In this document: positions 31,979 to 42,563 of the stretch, piece by piece | Numbering within the stretch: the stretch's first letter is position 1 | Layout: each line of letters opens with the position of its first letter | The notes under the pieces: generated by a model | Databases searched by the model: none | What the model saw: the letters and a program-made list of their open reading frames with translations, nothing else | What the model was told of the DNA's origin: nothing | Origin: Thunnus maccoyii | Lineage: Eukaryota; Chordata; Actinopteri; Scombriformes; Scombridae | NCBI RefSeq assembly: GCF_910596095.1 | Contig: NC_056550.1 | Coordinates: forward strand, 12,088,501 to 12,152,500 | Direction: 5' to 3' | Length of the DNA stretch: 64,000 nucleotides | Translations under genes and position numbers: made by a program

Positions 31979-32882
31979 TCTCAGGCAGCCACACATCCAA
32001 CAGACACTTACAGTAGAGGACAGATGCAGCTGTGTTTCTGTCTTCTGGAGACATAAACAAGCAACACATGTACAGTACAAAAATCACCTGCTAAATGTAA
32101 ACATCATATTTAGGACTGTGAGATTATGAAATAAAAAAAAACATTTAGAAGTTCAGTAATTAGTTACTCAGTACTTTAATCTTTCTCCCACCATTAATGG
32201 CTCACAGTAGATTCTGCATTTTCAAAAATGAAAAATTAACCATAAAACAAATTCAACTACAGTAACATGTGGTCTTTCTAAAGGCCTGCATCTGACAAAA
32301 GTTAGTTTCTCTACAGTAACCTCAAGAGTTTTAATTGAGAGTTTAAAATCTAATCACAGCAGCATTACTGTAACACCCTTTCAGTGAATTAACCATTTAT
32401 ATGGTGATACTGATGACCATATAATGCTCTCAATATGTTTGGCCTTTTGCTCCTTGCCAGACAGACGGATGAATATCAGAATATTTAAAGGCCTATATTG
32501 TTGTTTTTACCCCTCACATACTTTACATTAGTGCCTATTATTTCATTAATTCAATTATCTGCTCGTGTAAGTACAGTATGAACATTTTTGTTGTTTGGAT
32601 GATAATACAGTTGTGAACAGTTTGCAGTGTGTTTTAGGAAACCCTGCATCTGTTAATTCAGAGTTGGCAACAAAATCTTGCAACATTTCATCTGTTATGT
32701 ATGTGCTTCTAATTATTATTACTTTTATTTTCAGATCAAAAGTCTGATTTCAAAAGACATCATGCATGAATCATAACGCATTTGGCTGGAAGCACAAATA
32801 CAGTTTATACTGTAATTTTAACAGCCAACCAAAATGCTGGCCAAGTCCAGTCTAGTTGTTTCCTCCCTGTGAGGAGGAGTCA
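31979..32882. other. Intergenic E-to-A flank; no gene seen
   Basis: Matches 15.1-15.88 and 62.5-63.4 kb closely. Confidence 0.5.
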
Positions 32883-32962
32883 ATGCAAAACCTTGATGTC
32901 TTCCACCTCTACTTATCTGACTGCAGAGAGGATGACAGAGAACAGTGGACACACAGTTTAAC

Positions 32963-33406
32963 ATGATGGACTATAGGACAGGACTGCTGCTTTTCACTCT
33001 CTGCTGGGCAGGTGAAGATCTTCACTGATCTTGAGTTGAAGACATCATAAGAAAGTTTAAAACTTACAGCAAATAACTCTTTCGTTTTTTGTCTTGACAG
33101 GTGTTGATGGTCAGACTCTGACAGAATCTGAACCAGCAGTTAAAAAACCTGGAGAATCCCACAAACTGACCTGCACAACATCTGGATTCACATTCAGCAG
33201 CTACAACATGAACTGGGTCAGACAGGCTCCTGGAAAAGGACTGGAGTGGATTGCACTTATCAGTGGCAGTGGTAGTAGCAAATATTACTCTCAGTCAGTT
33301 CAAGGCCGGTTCACCATCTCCAGAGACAACAGCAGACAGCAGCTGTATCTGCAGATGAACAGTCTGAAGACTGAAGATTCTGCTGTTTATTATTGTGCTC
33401 GAGACA
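32963..33406 (+). CDS. IGHV: V23, A-family IGHV segment, apparently usable
   Basis: The leader exon is 32963-33011 and the V exon 33101-33406. It reads [39 protein letters not shown]2 SGSGSSK and [11 protein letters not shown]. Octamer-like ATGCAAAA at 32883-32890. Nothing breaks the coding frame. V39 at 63.5 kb is its partner in the duplicated block and differs mainly in CDR2. Confidence 0.9.
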
Positions 33407-33445
33407 CACTGTGACTGGAGTTGGTTGAGCAGCTGTACAAAATCC
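33407..33445 (+). other. RSS of V23, variant heptamer
   Basis: CACTGTG (one mismatch; CAC kept), 23-bp spacer, ACAAAATCC. Confidence 0.82.
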
Positions 33446-33779
33446 TACAATAGTTCTCAATAGTTCTCCTTACTAGGATGATAGATCACAACAACTATCT
33501 CATATGATTAATGTCTTCAGTTTAAGTAGTTCAAGAAAATTTTGTAATTCCTCTACTCCTATTCATCTTTGGAGAACAATGTGATATTTTTTTGGGCCTT
33601 AAAGACACATTTTACAAGAGAAAAAAATATTTCTAATAAGAGAAGTATATCGCTTGGATATGTAAATCATATTAATAGACAGAACTGTCTTCCTTATTAC
33701 CAAAGAGCTTAAATTAAGTTGTCTGACACTCAAGAGATTACCATCAGTTACAGTTTTTGGACTCAGTATTTGAACAAGA
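33446..33779. other. Intergenic, 3' flank of V23
   Basis: A-type 3' flank matching 26.3-26.6 kb. No gene. Confidence 0.5.
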
Positions 33780-34005
33780 CAGAAAAGTTTTTTGTTTGTT
33801 TTTTTTCCCTTTATTTAGTGCAGAGTGTGAATAACACAAATTGAGTGCAGGACAAGTGATTAACATGAAACTCTTATGACACAGGGCAGTACATACAGGA
33901 GGAGCAAAAAGGACCAGACAATAACCCCAAGAAAACAATAACATGAAAATAAATTAATAAATAAAAATAAATAAATACACTTTTGGCTTAGTACAAAATG
34001 CACGT

Positions 34006-34044
<39 letters not shown>

Positions 34045-34245
34045 GTGTTGGTGTGTAAGGATATAGAGGGAAGAGAGCAGAGGGAAGGAAAGATAAGAAG
34101 AAAGAGAAAGAAAGAAGAAAAAACAGAGAAGAAAAGAAATGGAAAGCTGCAGTGTTGTGGGGGATCTCTGGTTTGGAACCAGGGTGAGAGACAGAGTTTT
34201 ATTTTATTTTATTTTATTTCATCATTTTTTTATTTTTATATTTTA
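33780..34245. repeat. Insertion with GT microsatellite and polypurine tract
   Basis: About 465 bases absent from the same interval at 26.63 kb. It holds a T-rich start, a moderately complex middle (GGGCAGTACATACAGGAGGA), a GT repeat (about 34006-34041), an 80-base A/G-only-like tract (about 34058-34146) and a TTTTA-rich end. I cannot place it in a repeat family or define its ends. Confidence 0.5.
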
Positions 34246-35229
34246 AGTGTGTTTTACACCCTTAACTTAAAAGATAAGATAATCACTGAATTAAAACACT
34301 AATTGTGCAGTTAAATGTTTTGTCTAAATGTTTAACCTGAGAGTTGATTGGTAACAGTCTGATTATTTCACCTTTTCTCAGTTTGCAGAATTAATATGAA
34401 ATCAAAGCTTCAATATTCACTGAATATAAAACAGGATGTTTTGTATGGTATCAATGAAGTTTCAAACTACTTCAGCAACAACATTAAACTGTTAACACTG
34501 TCAGTTTATCTCACAGACACCCCACTAAAGATTGTTTTAAACTAATATAATTATCTTTTAAAATTATCTTTTAAGGGAAACAAATAGTTTTATGCAGATC
34601 ATCACACAGGTTTCAGTTCCTGAACATCTGTTCAGAGTCTCCAAGTTTGTCTGGGCTACATGTGACTTCAAACATCTGCAAAAACTGAAAACATTCAAAC
34701 TTTTGTATTCAAAGCTCCAAACCTCCATCTAACCAGAACAAACTCAAGTCTTCATGCTATTTGAGTATTTCCCCTGTTACTTCACTGCAGTAATTAAATA
34801 GATATATACTGTACATACAGACACTCAGTAAAATATTTGTCGATTGTTGACATTTAATTTTTCTTTACTTTAAAATATATATTTTTTAATCTTTCTTTCT
34901 CTTTCTTCTTCTTTTCCTTTCTCACAAAGATTTAGAAAATATGAAATAAAATACAACAAAAATTACAAGTAAAATAGTAAAATCTTGGCTGTAAAAAAAC
35001 TCTATCAGAAAAAATTCACATTAACCTTAAACTTTATATGATTTTTAAAAATTAAAATGATGAAAGAACTCAGGTCTATATAAATGTTCTTTATAACAAT
35101 GTAATTCAACAATAACTTTATTTGATTCAATAATTTCTTTCTACTTCAGTCTGGATTTGAGAAGAAATGCTGATCTTTTCACCTTCAACAGAACCTATTT
35201 AAATAAAATGTAATAAATCATTGAACAAT
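34246..35229. other. Intergenic A-to-C flank continued; no gene seen
   Basis: Matches 26.63-27.68 kb. Confidence 0.5.
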
Positions 35230-35321
35230 ATGTAAATAAATGTGACTCATAAGGAAGTGAAGTGTGTGTGTGTCAGTGAGAGGACAGAAGAGCTCACATC
35301 AGTTCAGCTTCAACATCAACC

Positions 35322-35770
35322 ATGTTCTCTGCAGCTCTGATGCTGCTGCTGGCAGCTGGATCCTGTGAGGAGCTTTCAGTGGATTCACACTAATAAACAC
35401 ATTAGAAACACTGAATAGTCAGATGAATGATGGAGATAATGTTGATTTCTCTTTCCACAGGTGTGTACAGTATTGATCTCATCCAGCCAGACTCAATGGT
35501 TGTGCAGCCTGGACAGTCTTTGACCATCACCTGTCAGGTCTCTGGTTATTCTCTGACTGATAGCAGCTATGCAACAGGTTGGATCAGACAGCCTGAAGGA
35601 AAACCAATGGACTGGATTATACATCGGTGGGGAGGAGGCAGCTTTTATCAAAATAATGCTCTGAAGAACAAGTTCCTTTATCACACACACACCTCCAATA
35701 GTTCAGTGACATTAAAGGGACTGAATCTGCAGCCTGAGGACACAGCTGTTTATTACTGTGTACGTCACCC
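35322..35770 (+). CDS. IGHV: V24, C-family IGHV segment, apparently usable
   Basis: The leader exon is 35322-35364 and the V exon 35461-35770. It has the same framework as V19 but Pro in FR2 (WIRQPEGKPMDW), CDR2 HRWGGGSF and HTHTSNSSVTLKG in FR3, which creates an N-glycosylation sequon (NSS). It ends [12 protein letters not shown]. The octamer has one change (ATGTAAAT, 35230-35237). The frame continues through the RSS to 35828. Confidence 0.88.
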
Positions 35771-35809
35771 CACAGTGATACAAATCACCAACAGACCTGC
35801 ACAAATACC
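35771..35809 (+). other. RSS of V24
   Basis: CACAGTG, 23-bp spacer, ACAAATACC. Confidence 0.9.
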
Positions 35810-36220
35810 CAGAGACTCATGTGACTGAAACACACACAAACATGTTTTAAATATGAACATTAATAAAGATAGTGCTCTCTGTTTAGTTGATAACAATTTG
35901 TACTTATGGAATTCACAGAACCTCTATATCTATAAAGGTAGGAACAAATACACATAAAGTGTGAAGATTTCCTTTTTCATTTGGCCAAACTGAAATATAG
36001 CTGACAAAGCTTTGACATTTTATATTTTCTTCTGTTGTTGTAGATACTCTCCTTATGAAAATGTATCTGTGTTTCATATTTCCTTTTTAAACCTGTAGAG
36101 GGAGGTCTATGCAAACTCTTTCTTCCCTATAAAAACACCAACAGCAAATGTCATATAGTAGTTTGTAGCACAACAGTTTTATACAAATTAGCAACACTGA
36201 ACCACAGTGTTTATTACAGA

Positions 36221-36671
36221 ATAAAAATTACACTTGCCTGGAGTTTAGTGTTTGTAGTTATTATTCATGATAAGAAAAACAATTCTTTTACTTCTTTTTT
36301 AAATGTCCAACATGCGATTTACAAGTTTAATGGATGATGATCTTCATTTCTTTGCTTACAGGAGTTCAGAGTGAAATCAAACTGGACCAGTCTCCCTCTG
36401 AGGTGAAAAGACCTGGAGAGACAATGAAGATGTCATGTGTCATATCTGGATTTGACATGACAGACTACTTTATTCACTGGATAAGACAGAGACCAGGCAA
36501 AGCTCTGGAGTGGATTGAGAGGATGAACGCAGGCAGAAACTCTGCTATCTATGCCAGCTCCTTTCAAAGCTGTTTCATCATGACTGAAAATGTGTCCAGC
36601 ATCAATCAGTACCTTGAGATCAAGAGTCTGACAGCAGAAGATTCTGCTGTTTACTTCTGTGCTCGATAAAA
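36221..36671 (+). pseudogene. IGHV: V25, B-family IGHV pseudogene with open V frame
   Basis: The leader position is 36221-36269 but the start is ATA and the donor is ATAAG, not GTAAG. The V exon starts at 36362 after TTACAG and is open ([47 protein letters not shown]). TAA follows CAR directly. The close similarity to V03, including the dead donor and bad heptamer, shows those two lesions predate their duplication. Promoter: ATGCAAAC 36109-36116 and TATAAAAA 36129-36136. Confidence 0.85.
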
Positions 36672-36710
36672 CCCAGTGACTGAAGACAGTGAAGCAGCTG
36701 CACAAAAACC
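36672..36710 (+). other. Defective RSS of V25
   Basis: CCCAGTG, 23-bp spacer, ACAAAAACC, as in V03. Confidence 0.85.
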
Positions 36711-37226
36711 TCCACAGACAACAAGTAGCTACATATGATGACAGTGACATCTTGGTTTTCTGATGAGCTGCATGTTACAAAAGCACTTTGAAAATATCCA
36801 CAACAGATTTCTTTATATTTTAGTTGGTAGTTTTTATTGTCTTTCTGATCTTACATCATTCAAATAAATAGACTGAGTTCTTTCAACTGTCAAATTATAA
36901 TTTAAATAGCAAATGTCACATTCACAGGTACAAACTTTACATTTCATGAAATGAGTTCAAAAAGGGAAACAAGTTGAAAAACATTTGATCAGAGAGTGAA
37001 CTTGATGGATCAGAGGTGACCTCAGTCCAAAATATATTCAGAGCATGGATGGTTTTACTTAGTCAGATGACAATAAAGCAGATTTCAAATGGCAGTATGT
37101 TGATGATTAAAACAATAGATATTTATATTATTTTATGCTCTCATCTGCTGCCCATTATGGAAAAACATAATTTATAATGCATGAATCAAACTGATTTGAC
37201 TACAATCCCTCTGTGAGGAGGAGTCA
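36711..37226. other. Intergenic B-to-A flank; no gene seen
   Basis: The uninterrupted version of 4.50-5.61 kb, without the 590-bp MITE. Confidence 0.55.
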
Positions 37227-37306
37227 ATGCAAAACTCAGACATCTTCTACCTCTACTTATCTGACTGCAGAGAGGATGACAGAGAACAGTGGACACACAG
37301 TTTAAC

Positions 37307-37752
37307 ATGATGGACTATAGGACAGGACTGCTGCTTTTAACTCTCTGCTGGGCAGGTGAAGATCTTCACATATCTTGAGTTGAAGTTGTTGTTAAAAAGT
37401 TACCAGCTTAAATCAACTGATTATTTTCCTTTTTCTGTCTTGACAGGTGTTGATGGTCAGACTCTGACAGAATCTGAACCAGCAGTTAAAAAGCCTGGAG
37501 AATCCCACAAACTGACCTGTACAACATCTGGATTCACATTCAGTAGCTACAGCATGCACTGGGTCAGACAGGCTCCTGGAAAAGGACTGGAGTGGGTTGC
37601 TTATATCAGATATGACAGTGCTTACATCTACTACTCTCAGTCAGTTCAAGGCCGGTTCACCATCTCCAGAGACAACAGCAGAGAGCAGCTGTATCTACAG
37701 ATGAACAGTCTAAAGACTGAAGATTCTGCTGTTTATTATTGTGCTCGACACT
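37307..37752 (+). CDS. IGHV: V26, A-family IGHV segment, apparently usable
   Basis: The leader exon is 37307-37355 and the V exon 37447-37752. It reads [36 protein letters not shown], a charged and aromatic CDR2 (RYDSAY, unlike the Gly/Ser loops of most A genes) and [12 protein letters not shown]. Octamer-like ATGCAAAA at 37227-37234. No lesions seen. Confidence 0.9.
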
Positions 37753-37790
37753 CACAGTGACTGAGTTGGTTGAGCTGCTGTACAAAATCC
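37753..37790 (+). other. RSS of V26, 22-bp spacer
   Basis: CACAGTG, 22-bp spacer, ACAAAATCC. Confidence 0.88.
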
Positions 37791-38648
37791 TACAATACTC
37801 ATTCTGACTGGGCTGGTAGATCACCTTTGCATGATTAATCTTCATTAAGTATACATCCACGCTTTTTCACGTACAAAATACATTTCATTTCACAGTTCAC
37901 ACTTTAATAAGGTGCAGAATCAGGGAAATGAGATATTAGGTATTTGTGTGGAACATTCTGATATATTGGAGGTTTAATTTAGACAAGTAAATAAAAGAGG
38001 ATAAATAAGGGTAAATTCAAAATATCCAAAGACAATAAAACATAATTAAAGAATGAAGTAGATCAAATAAAGGAAATAGTCCTTTACAGGAAAACGTCAA
38101 TTACAACAGTTCATCTTCTACTTTTCTGTGTTCGCTGTCATGTTGGCGTTTAAGTGAATCTCATGTGTATACTTTGGGTAACCTGGAAGTACAAAATAGT
38201 TACCATCCCAGTTTCCAAACTTGAGAGGGTAGACAAGGACTTACTGGCTGTAACAATTTCTCCCAGTTATGTGCATAAACTAGAGGCAATGTTATGGAAG
38301 GAAAGAAGTGATTTATTTTTACCTAATACCCAACTATTAATACTCTGTTCCTAAAAATGTTGTTACCAACTTTTCTGCCAAGAAATTACCAAAAATATAT
38401 CACAATGCCTCATCCAGTTGTGCTGTTCACAACTGCTACACTGATTACTGCTTATTATTTAAATATAATTAGTCAGATGACATAAATTGTGCTTTGCTGC
38501 TATAATGTTGATAACCAAGTTATTAAATACAAATGAGAAATATTTTATATGTACAGACTTAGGTGGACACTTCCTGTACAGAAAACATTCATTGTACTTT
38601 CACCAAACAAGAGGTGAGATTCAGATTCTTCTTTGTAAGGAGGAGTCA
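37791..38648. other. Intergenic V26-V27; no gene seen
   Basis: A diverged counterpart of 25.18-25.77 kb with extra AT-rich sequence near 37.86-38.1 kb. Confidence 0.45.
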
Positions 38649-38733
38649 ATGCAAAACTTAGACATCTTCCACCTCTACTTATACTGTATGATGGCAGAGA
38701 GAATGACAGAGAACAGTGGACACACAGTTTAAC

Positions 38734-39140
38734 ATGATGGACTATAGGACAGGACTGCTGCTTTTAACTAGGTGAAGATTGTCACATATTTTCAGTTGAA
38801 GTTTTCTTTAAAAGGTTACCAGCTTACAGCAACTTATTTTCCTTTCTTTTTTGTCTTGACAGGTGTTGATGGTCAGACTCTGACAGAATCTGAACCAGCA
38901 GTTAAAAAGCCTGGAGAATCCCACAAACTGACCTGTACAACCTCTGGATTCACATTCAGTAGCTATTACATGGCCTGGATCAGACAGGCACCTGGAAAAG
39001 GACTGGAGTGGGTTGCTACTATCAGTGGTGGTAGCTACACATACTACTCCCAGTCAGTTCAAGGCCGGTTCACCATCTCCAGAGACGACAGCAGAGAGCA
39101 GCTGAAAACTGAAGATTCTGCTGTTTATTCTTGTGCTTGA
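38734..39140 (+). pseudogene. IGHV: V27, A-family IGHV pseudogene
   Basis: The leader exon (38734 to about 38771) lacks the 11 bases that encode the end of the leader (TTAACTA joins GGTGAAG), so splicing would shift the frame. The V exon 38863-39140 is open through FTFSSYYMA and [12 protein letters not shown]. It has lost 21 bases of FR3 (REQLKTED in place of [15 protein letters not shown]), and the Arg after Cys104-Ala is TGA. Octamer-like ATGCAAAA at 38649-38656. The gypsy element sits about 400 bp downstream. Confidence 0.88.
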
Positions 39141-39178
39141 CACAGTGACACAGGACGGAGGAACGCCGTACAAAAACT
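39141..39178 (+). other. RSS of V27, 22-bp spacer
   Basis: CACAGTG, 22-bp spacer, ACAAAAACT. Confidence 0.85.
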
Positions 39179-39567
39179 CACCACATTCACAGAATAAACT
39201 TCAGTTCAACAAATATTGACTAACTGATGAAGAACATGAAGAAAAGGTAGCTACAATTTGACAATTTTTCACACTTTTTTTCATTTGGTCATACAAACTC
39301 CAACCACCAAAGATAAAGGCAAAATGTGATTATTATTAAAGAAAATATCACATCAATGCATGAACGAACACATACAGTTTTTCCTCTAAGCAACAGGATT
39401 TAGTTTTTGTGCATCATCACACAGGTTTCAGTTATTGAGCAGCTGTTTATCTCCAGAGGCTCCACATCTGTGACTCCAAACATCTGCAGCACTGAAACCA
39501 TTAAAAGTCTTTTATGCAAAAAAAGGTTTTCATACTATTTACATTACATACTACTATAGAAAGTAAG

Positions 39568-40791
39568 TGTAATGGGTTGGAAATGCCACATGTTAAGTTT
39601 TGTATGTAAACAGACACCCCCTAATTTTTTGTTAATTATTTGAACTAATCTAACTCTGTTTATACAGTTTTGACATCAGGTCAATACTCAAAGATGTCAG
39701 TAGGCAGCGCTCTAATGCCACTGTGGATACCTGAAGGAGGTCACTTGTATCTGCTCTGCTCATGCGCAGCTCAATATTAAATGAGCATCGGCTAGAGCAA
39801 GACGCTAACTTTGGCTCTCTCCCTTATTAATCCACAGGTATGTTAAAACTTGCTTTTCTATGATTAGCTTTGTTTACTAGCTAATGTAAATGCATTGGAA
39901 ATCGTTCTGTGAAGTTGTGACATGGTTTAGAGATGTATTTAGAGCGTATTTTTGTTGCTGTATGTTTCGTGGGCGCCGACATTGATAATAGTTACCTCCG
40001 TGAATTTCGGTTTTCTACTATTTTGTCAGTGAAAGTTACAGACCTTTGCATGTGGTAACATATGAAAATGTGTTTAAAAGATTGTTTTAGAGTATAAGCC
40101 AGTCAGTCGCGAGTTAATGGTAAATAGAGATGCTATATTCAAACCAGTTTCACTTCCGGTCGCTCGTTAACAAGGCAGAGTCGCGCCATTTTGTTAAGAG
40201 GTTAAGTGCAAGTGCAAAGGAGTGTTACGCTAATGTTGCAGAAAGGTTTTGTGTACGTCATATCAGTGTAGGATGAGTGTAACTGTGGTGTATGTGTTAA
40301 AATAGGAGTGATTGTAGTAATGTCAGTAAAGTAAATGTGTGTTTTGGGTAATATAATTTTTGTGCTATATATTATATTTTATACATATATTACATTATAT
40401 TGTAGTTAAGCCTATTCTTATTTATTTAGAAATGTAAGTCATATTTTGAATTTGTGTGAAGTTATTTTTCTTTGACAAAATGTTTTATATTGTTTATTGT
40501 GAATTTGGTTTCAACATTTATTTTATTTCTGTAACATGTTTTGTGTGAATGTGAAATATGAACCTCGTAGCTGTAGATTTCAGGAAACTGACGTAACTGA
40601 GAAATATGTACAGTTTTATACTGTTGTGTCAATATTAAATGAGCATTGGCTAGAGCAAGACGCTAACTTTGGCTCTCTCCCTTATTAATCCACAGTCCAC
40701 AGACCATGTTTTTATCGGCTACACAGTGCACCCTTGCCTGTGTAACCTTTGCTGCCGGTCCAGATTTCCCCTAGGTCTGGCGCCGGTAACA
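39568..40791 (+). repeat. 5' LTR of the gypsy element
   Basis: 1,224 bp, TG...CA ends. A 67-bp segment occurs twice inside (39771-39837 and 40629-40695). It contains a TATTAAAT that could act as a TATA box. The first copy is followed by GTATGTT, a good splice donor. Confidence 0.92.
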
Positions 40792-40793
40792 AT

Positions 40794-40811
40794 TGGGGGC
40801 TCGTCCGGGAT
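40794..40811 (+). other. Primer binding site, tRNA-Pro type
   Basis: TGGGGGCTCGTCCGGGAT, two bases after the 5' LTR, is the same 18-mer known as the tRNA-Pro primer site of murine leukaemia virus. Confidence 0.85.
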
Positions 40812-40928
40812 TGGTGCTGCCTGGTGAAGTGAGTGCTGTGACAACGTGAACCTGTGTCCCAAAGCTTCAGGGAAGGCTGCAATCCTGTGCGTCATCCAGA
40901 GAGTAGAGGTCACCTGTACAACGTCATC

Positions 40929-42563
40929 ATGGCCACTGTCAACCCACGGCGGGCGCTAGTCTACAAGATCCAGAAGAGACTTTGTGATTTGAGTGCGAGT
41001 CAGCTGCTGCAAGTTGCAGATTCGATTAATGATGGCAGCATTACTGATCGTGTTGATGAGCCAAGTGAACCAGAACTGTTTGATCTGATTGTTGACTACA
41101 TCAAGAGTGAGAAGTTGGGAGCCCTGGAGGATGGAGGTATGGCCCAGCTCCTCCACCTTAACGATATGTTGAGTGACCTGGTGGCCATGCAAAGTGAAGC
41201 GGTTGGGGTTGCCCAGACGGCGCCTCCTGAGAATGAAGGTTCCACATCCATTCAACAGGGGTGCTCCATTCCACCCCATCGTGAACCCAGCCAGCCAACC
41301 ACACCTCCAGCTACCCCTACTACAGACATACCCAGACATTCATTGCACATGGACAGAGACATTCATTCACTGCCACCCTCACCACGGAACAGAGATGCAC
41401 ACACTAACCCCTCTACAGAGAACAGAGATCTCCACACATTTCCATCACCTGCCGGAAGAGGCAATTTTATGTTAGCAAGGGACCTTACCACTCCAGCATT
41501 AGCCAAGTCACCCACAACAGGTTTTGGTGGTGCTCCTCCTGGTAGGGTGAGTCTATCTTCCAGCATGGGAGATCAGGTACTGAGGTTTAATGATGTTGCA
41601 GCCCTGCTTCCGCGCAGAGAATTTAAGCTACATGGTGGCCAAATTTCTGATGTGGGTTCTGATATGTCATACAGTAGCCTTTGTAAACAAATTGATGAAG
41701 GTTTGCATGAAGGTTTTACTGAGTCAGAGATAATTCGTACAGTGATTAAGATAACAAAACCTGGTACATTTAGAGAAATGTTGGCTAATAAAGGTGATTT
41801 GACTGTTGATGAGCTAAAGCGGTTTCTCCGCGCACACATCAGGGACAAAAACAGTACTGAACTTTTCCAAGAGCTAAGTAATGCCAAGCAACAAGACAAA
41901 GAGAATCCACAGCAGTTCCTGTACAGGATAATGGGGTTAAAACAGCGTGTTCTGTTTGAGTCACAACAGCCTGGTGCTGAGTTTAGCTATGACAAAAGGC
42001 TCGTTCAGGGCACTTTTCTCCACACTCTTTACCAGGGCTTAAATGAAAAAAACAACCATGTCAGACATGACCTCAAGCCACTTCTCACCGACTTGCAGGT
42101 TAGTGATGACTTTCTGTTAGACCAGATCACTAAGTCTATGAGCGAGGAAGCTGAAAGACTTAAACGACTTGGCACAGTAAGCAAAACCCGACCAGTGACA
42201 GTGAGCACAGCTCAGCTTGACTGTAGTGACTCAGCTAGGCAAGATAAAGTTGACACTCAGCTACAGGCTAACCGTGCTGCTATTCAAGAACTGACTGCAC
42301 AAGTGTCCTCACTGACCAAACATCTGGCACAGATGGTAAAGCCTGCTGACAGTGTGACACCTGGGGGTCCCTGCTCCACCACAGCTTGTCCTCAGGCGCC
42401 AACAACTGATAACAGGGGCAGATGCAATGACTGTGTACAGCAAAGCAAAGTGAGCTGCCCTCACTGCTTTGTTTGTGGCCAAGCTGGACACCGTGCCATT
42501 GGCTGTCTCCAAAGGAAACTATCGGGAAACGGAATGAGGTCACTGGTGAGGGGCAACCAGTGA
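40929..42563 (+). CDS. gag: gag-like gene of the gypsy element
   Basis: The open frame begins at 40854; I chose the ATG at 40929 ([18 protein letters not shown]) because its context is better (CATCATGG). The middle is Pro/Thr-rich, followed by a capsid-like helical region, and a CCHC zinc knuckle ([14 protein letters not shown]) lies near the C terminus. It encodes the structural protein that packages the element RNA. It overlaps pol by about 90 bases in a different frame, as in families that translate pol by frameshifting. Confidence 0.85.
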   Translation: MATVNPRRALVYKIQKRLCDLSASQLLQVADSINDGSITDRVDEPSEPELFDLIVDYIKSEKLGALEDGGMAQLLHLNDMLSDLVAMQSEAVGVAQTAPPENEGSTSIQQGCSIPPHREPSQPTTPPATPTTDIPRHSLHMDRDIHSLPPSPRNRDAHTNPSTENRDLHTFPSPAGRGNFMLARDLTTPALAKSPTTGFGGAPPGRVSLSSSMGDQVLRFNDVAALLPRREFKLHGGQISDVGSDMSYSSLCKQIDEGLHEGFTESEIIRTVIKITKPGTFREMLANKGDLTVDELKRFLRAHIRDKNSTELFQELSNAKQQDKENPQQFLYRIMGLKQRVLFESQQPGAEFSYDKRLVQGTFLHTLYQGLNEKNNHVRHDLKPLLTDLQVSDDFLLDQITKSMSEEAERLKRLGTVSKTRPVTVSTAQLDCSDSARQDKVDTQLQANRAAIQELTAQVSSLTKHLAQMVKPADSVTPGGPCSTTACPQAPTTDNRGRCNDCVQQSKVSCPHCFVCGQAGHRAIGCLQRKLSGNGMRSLVRGNQ

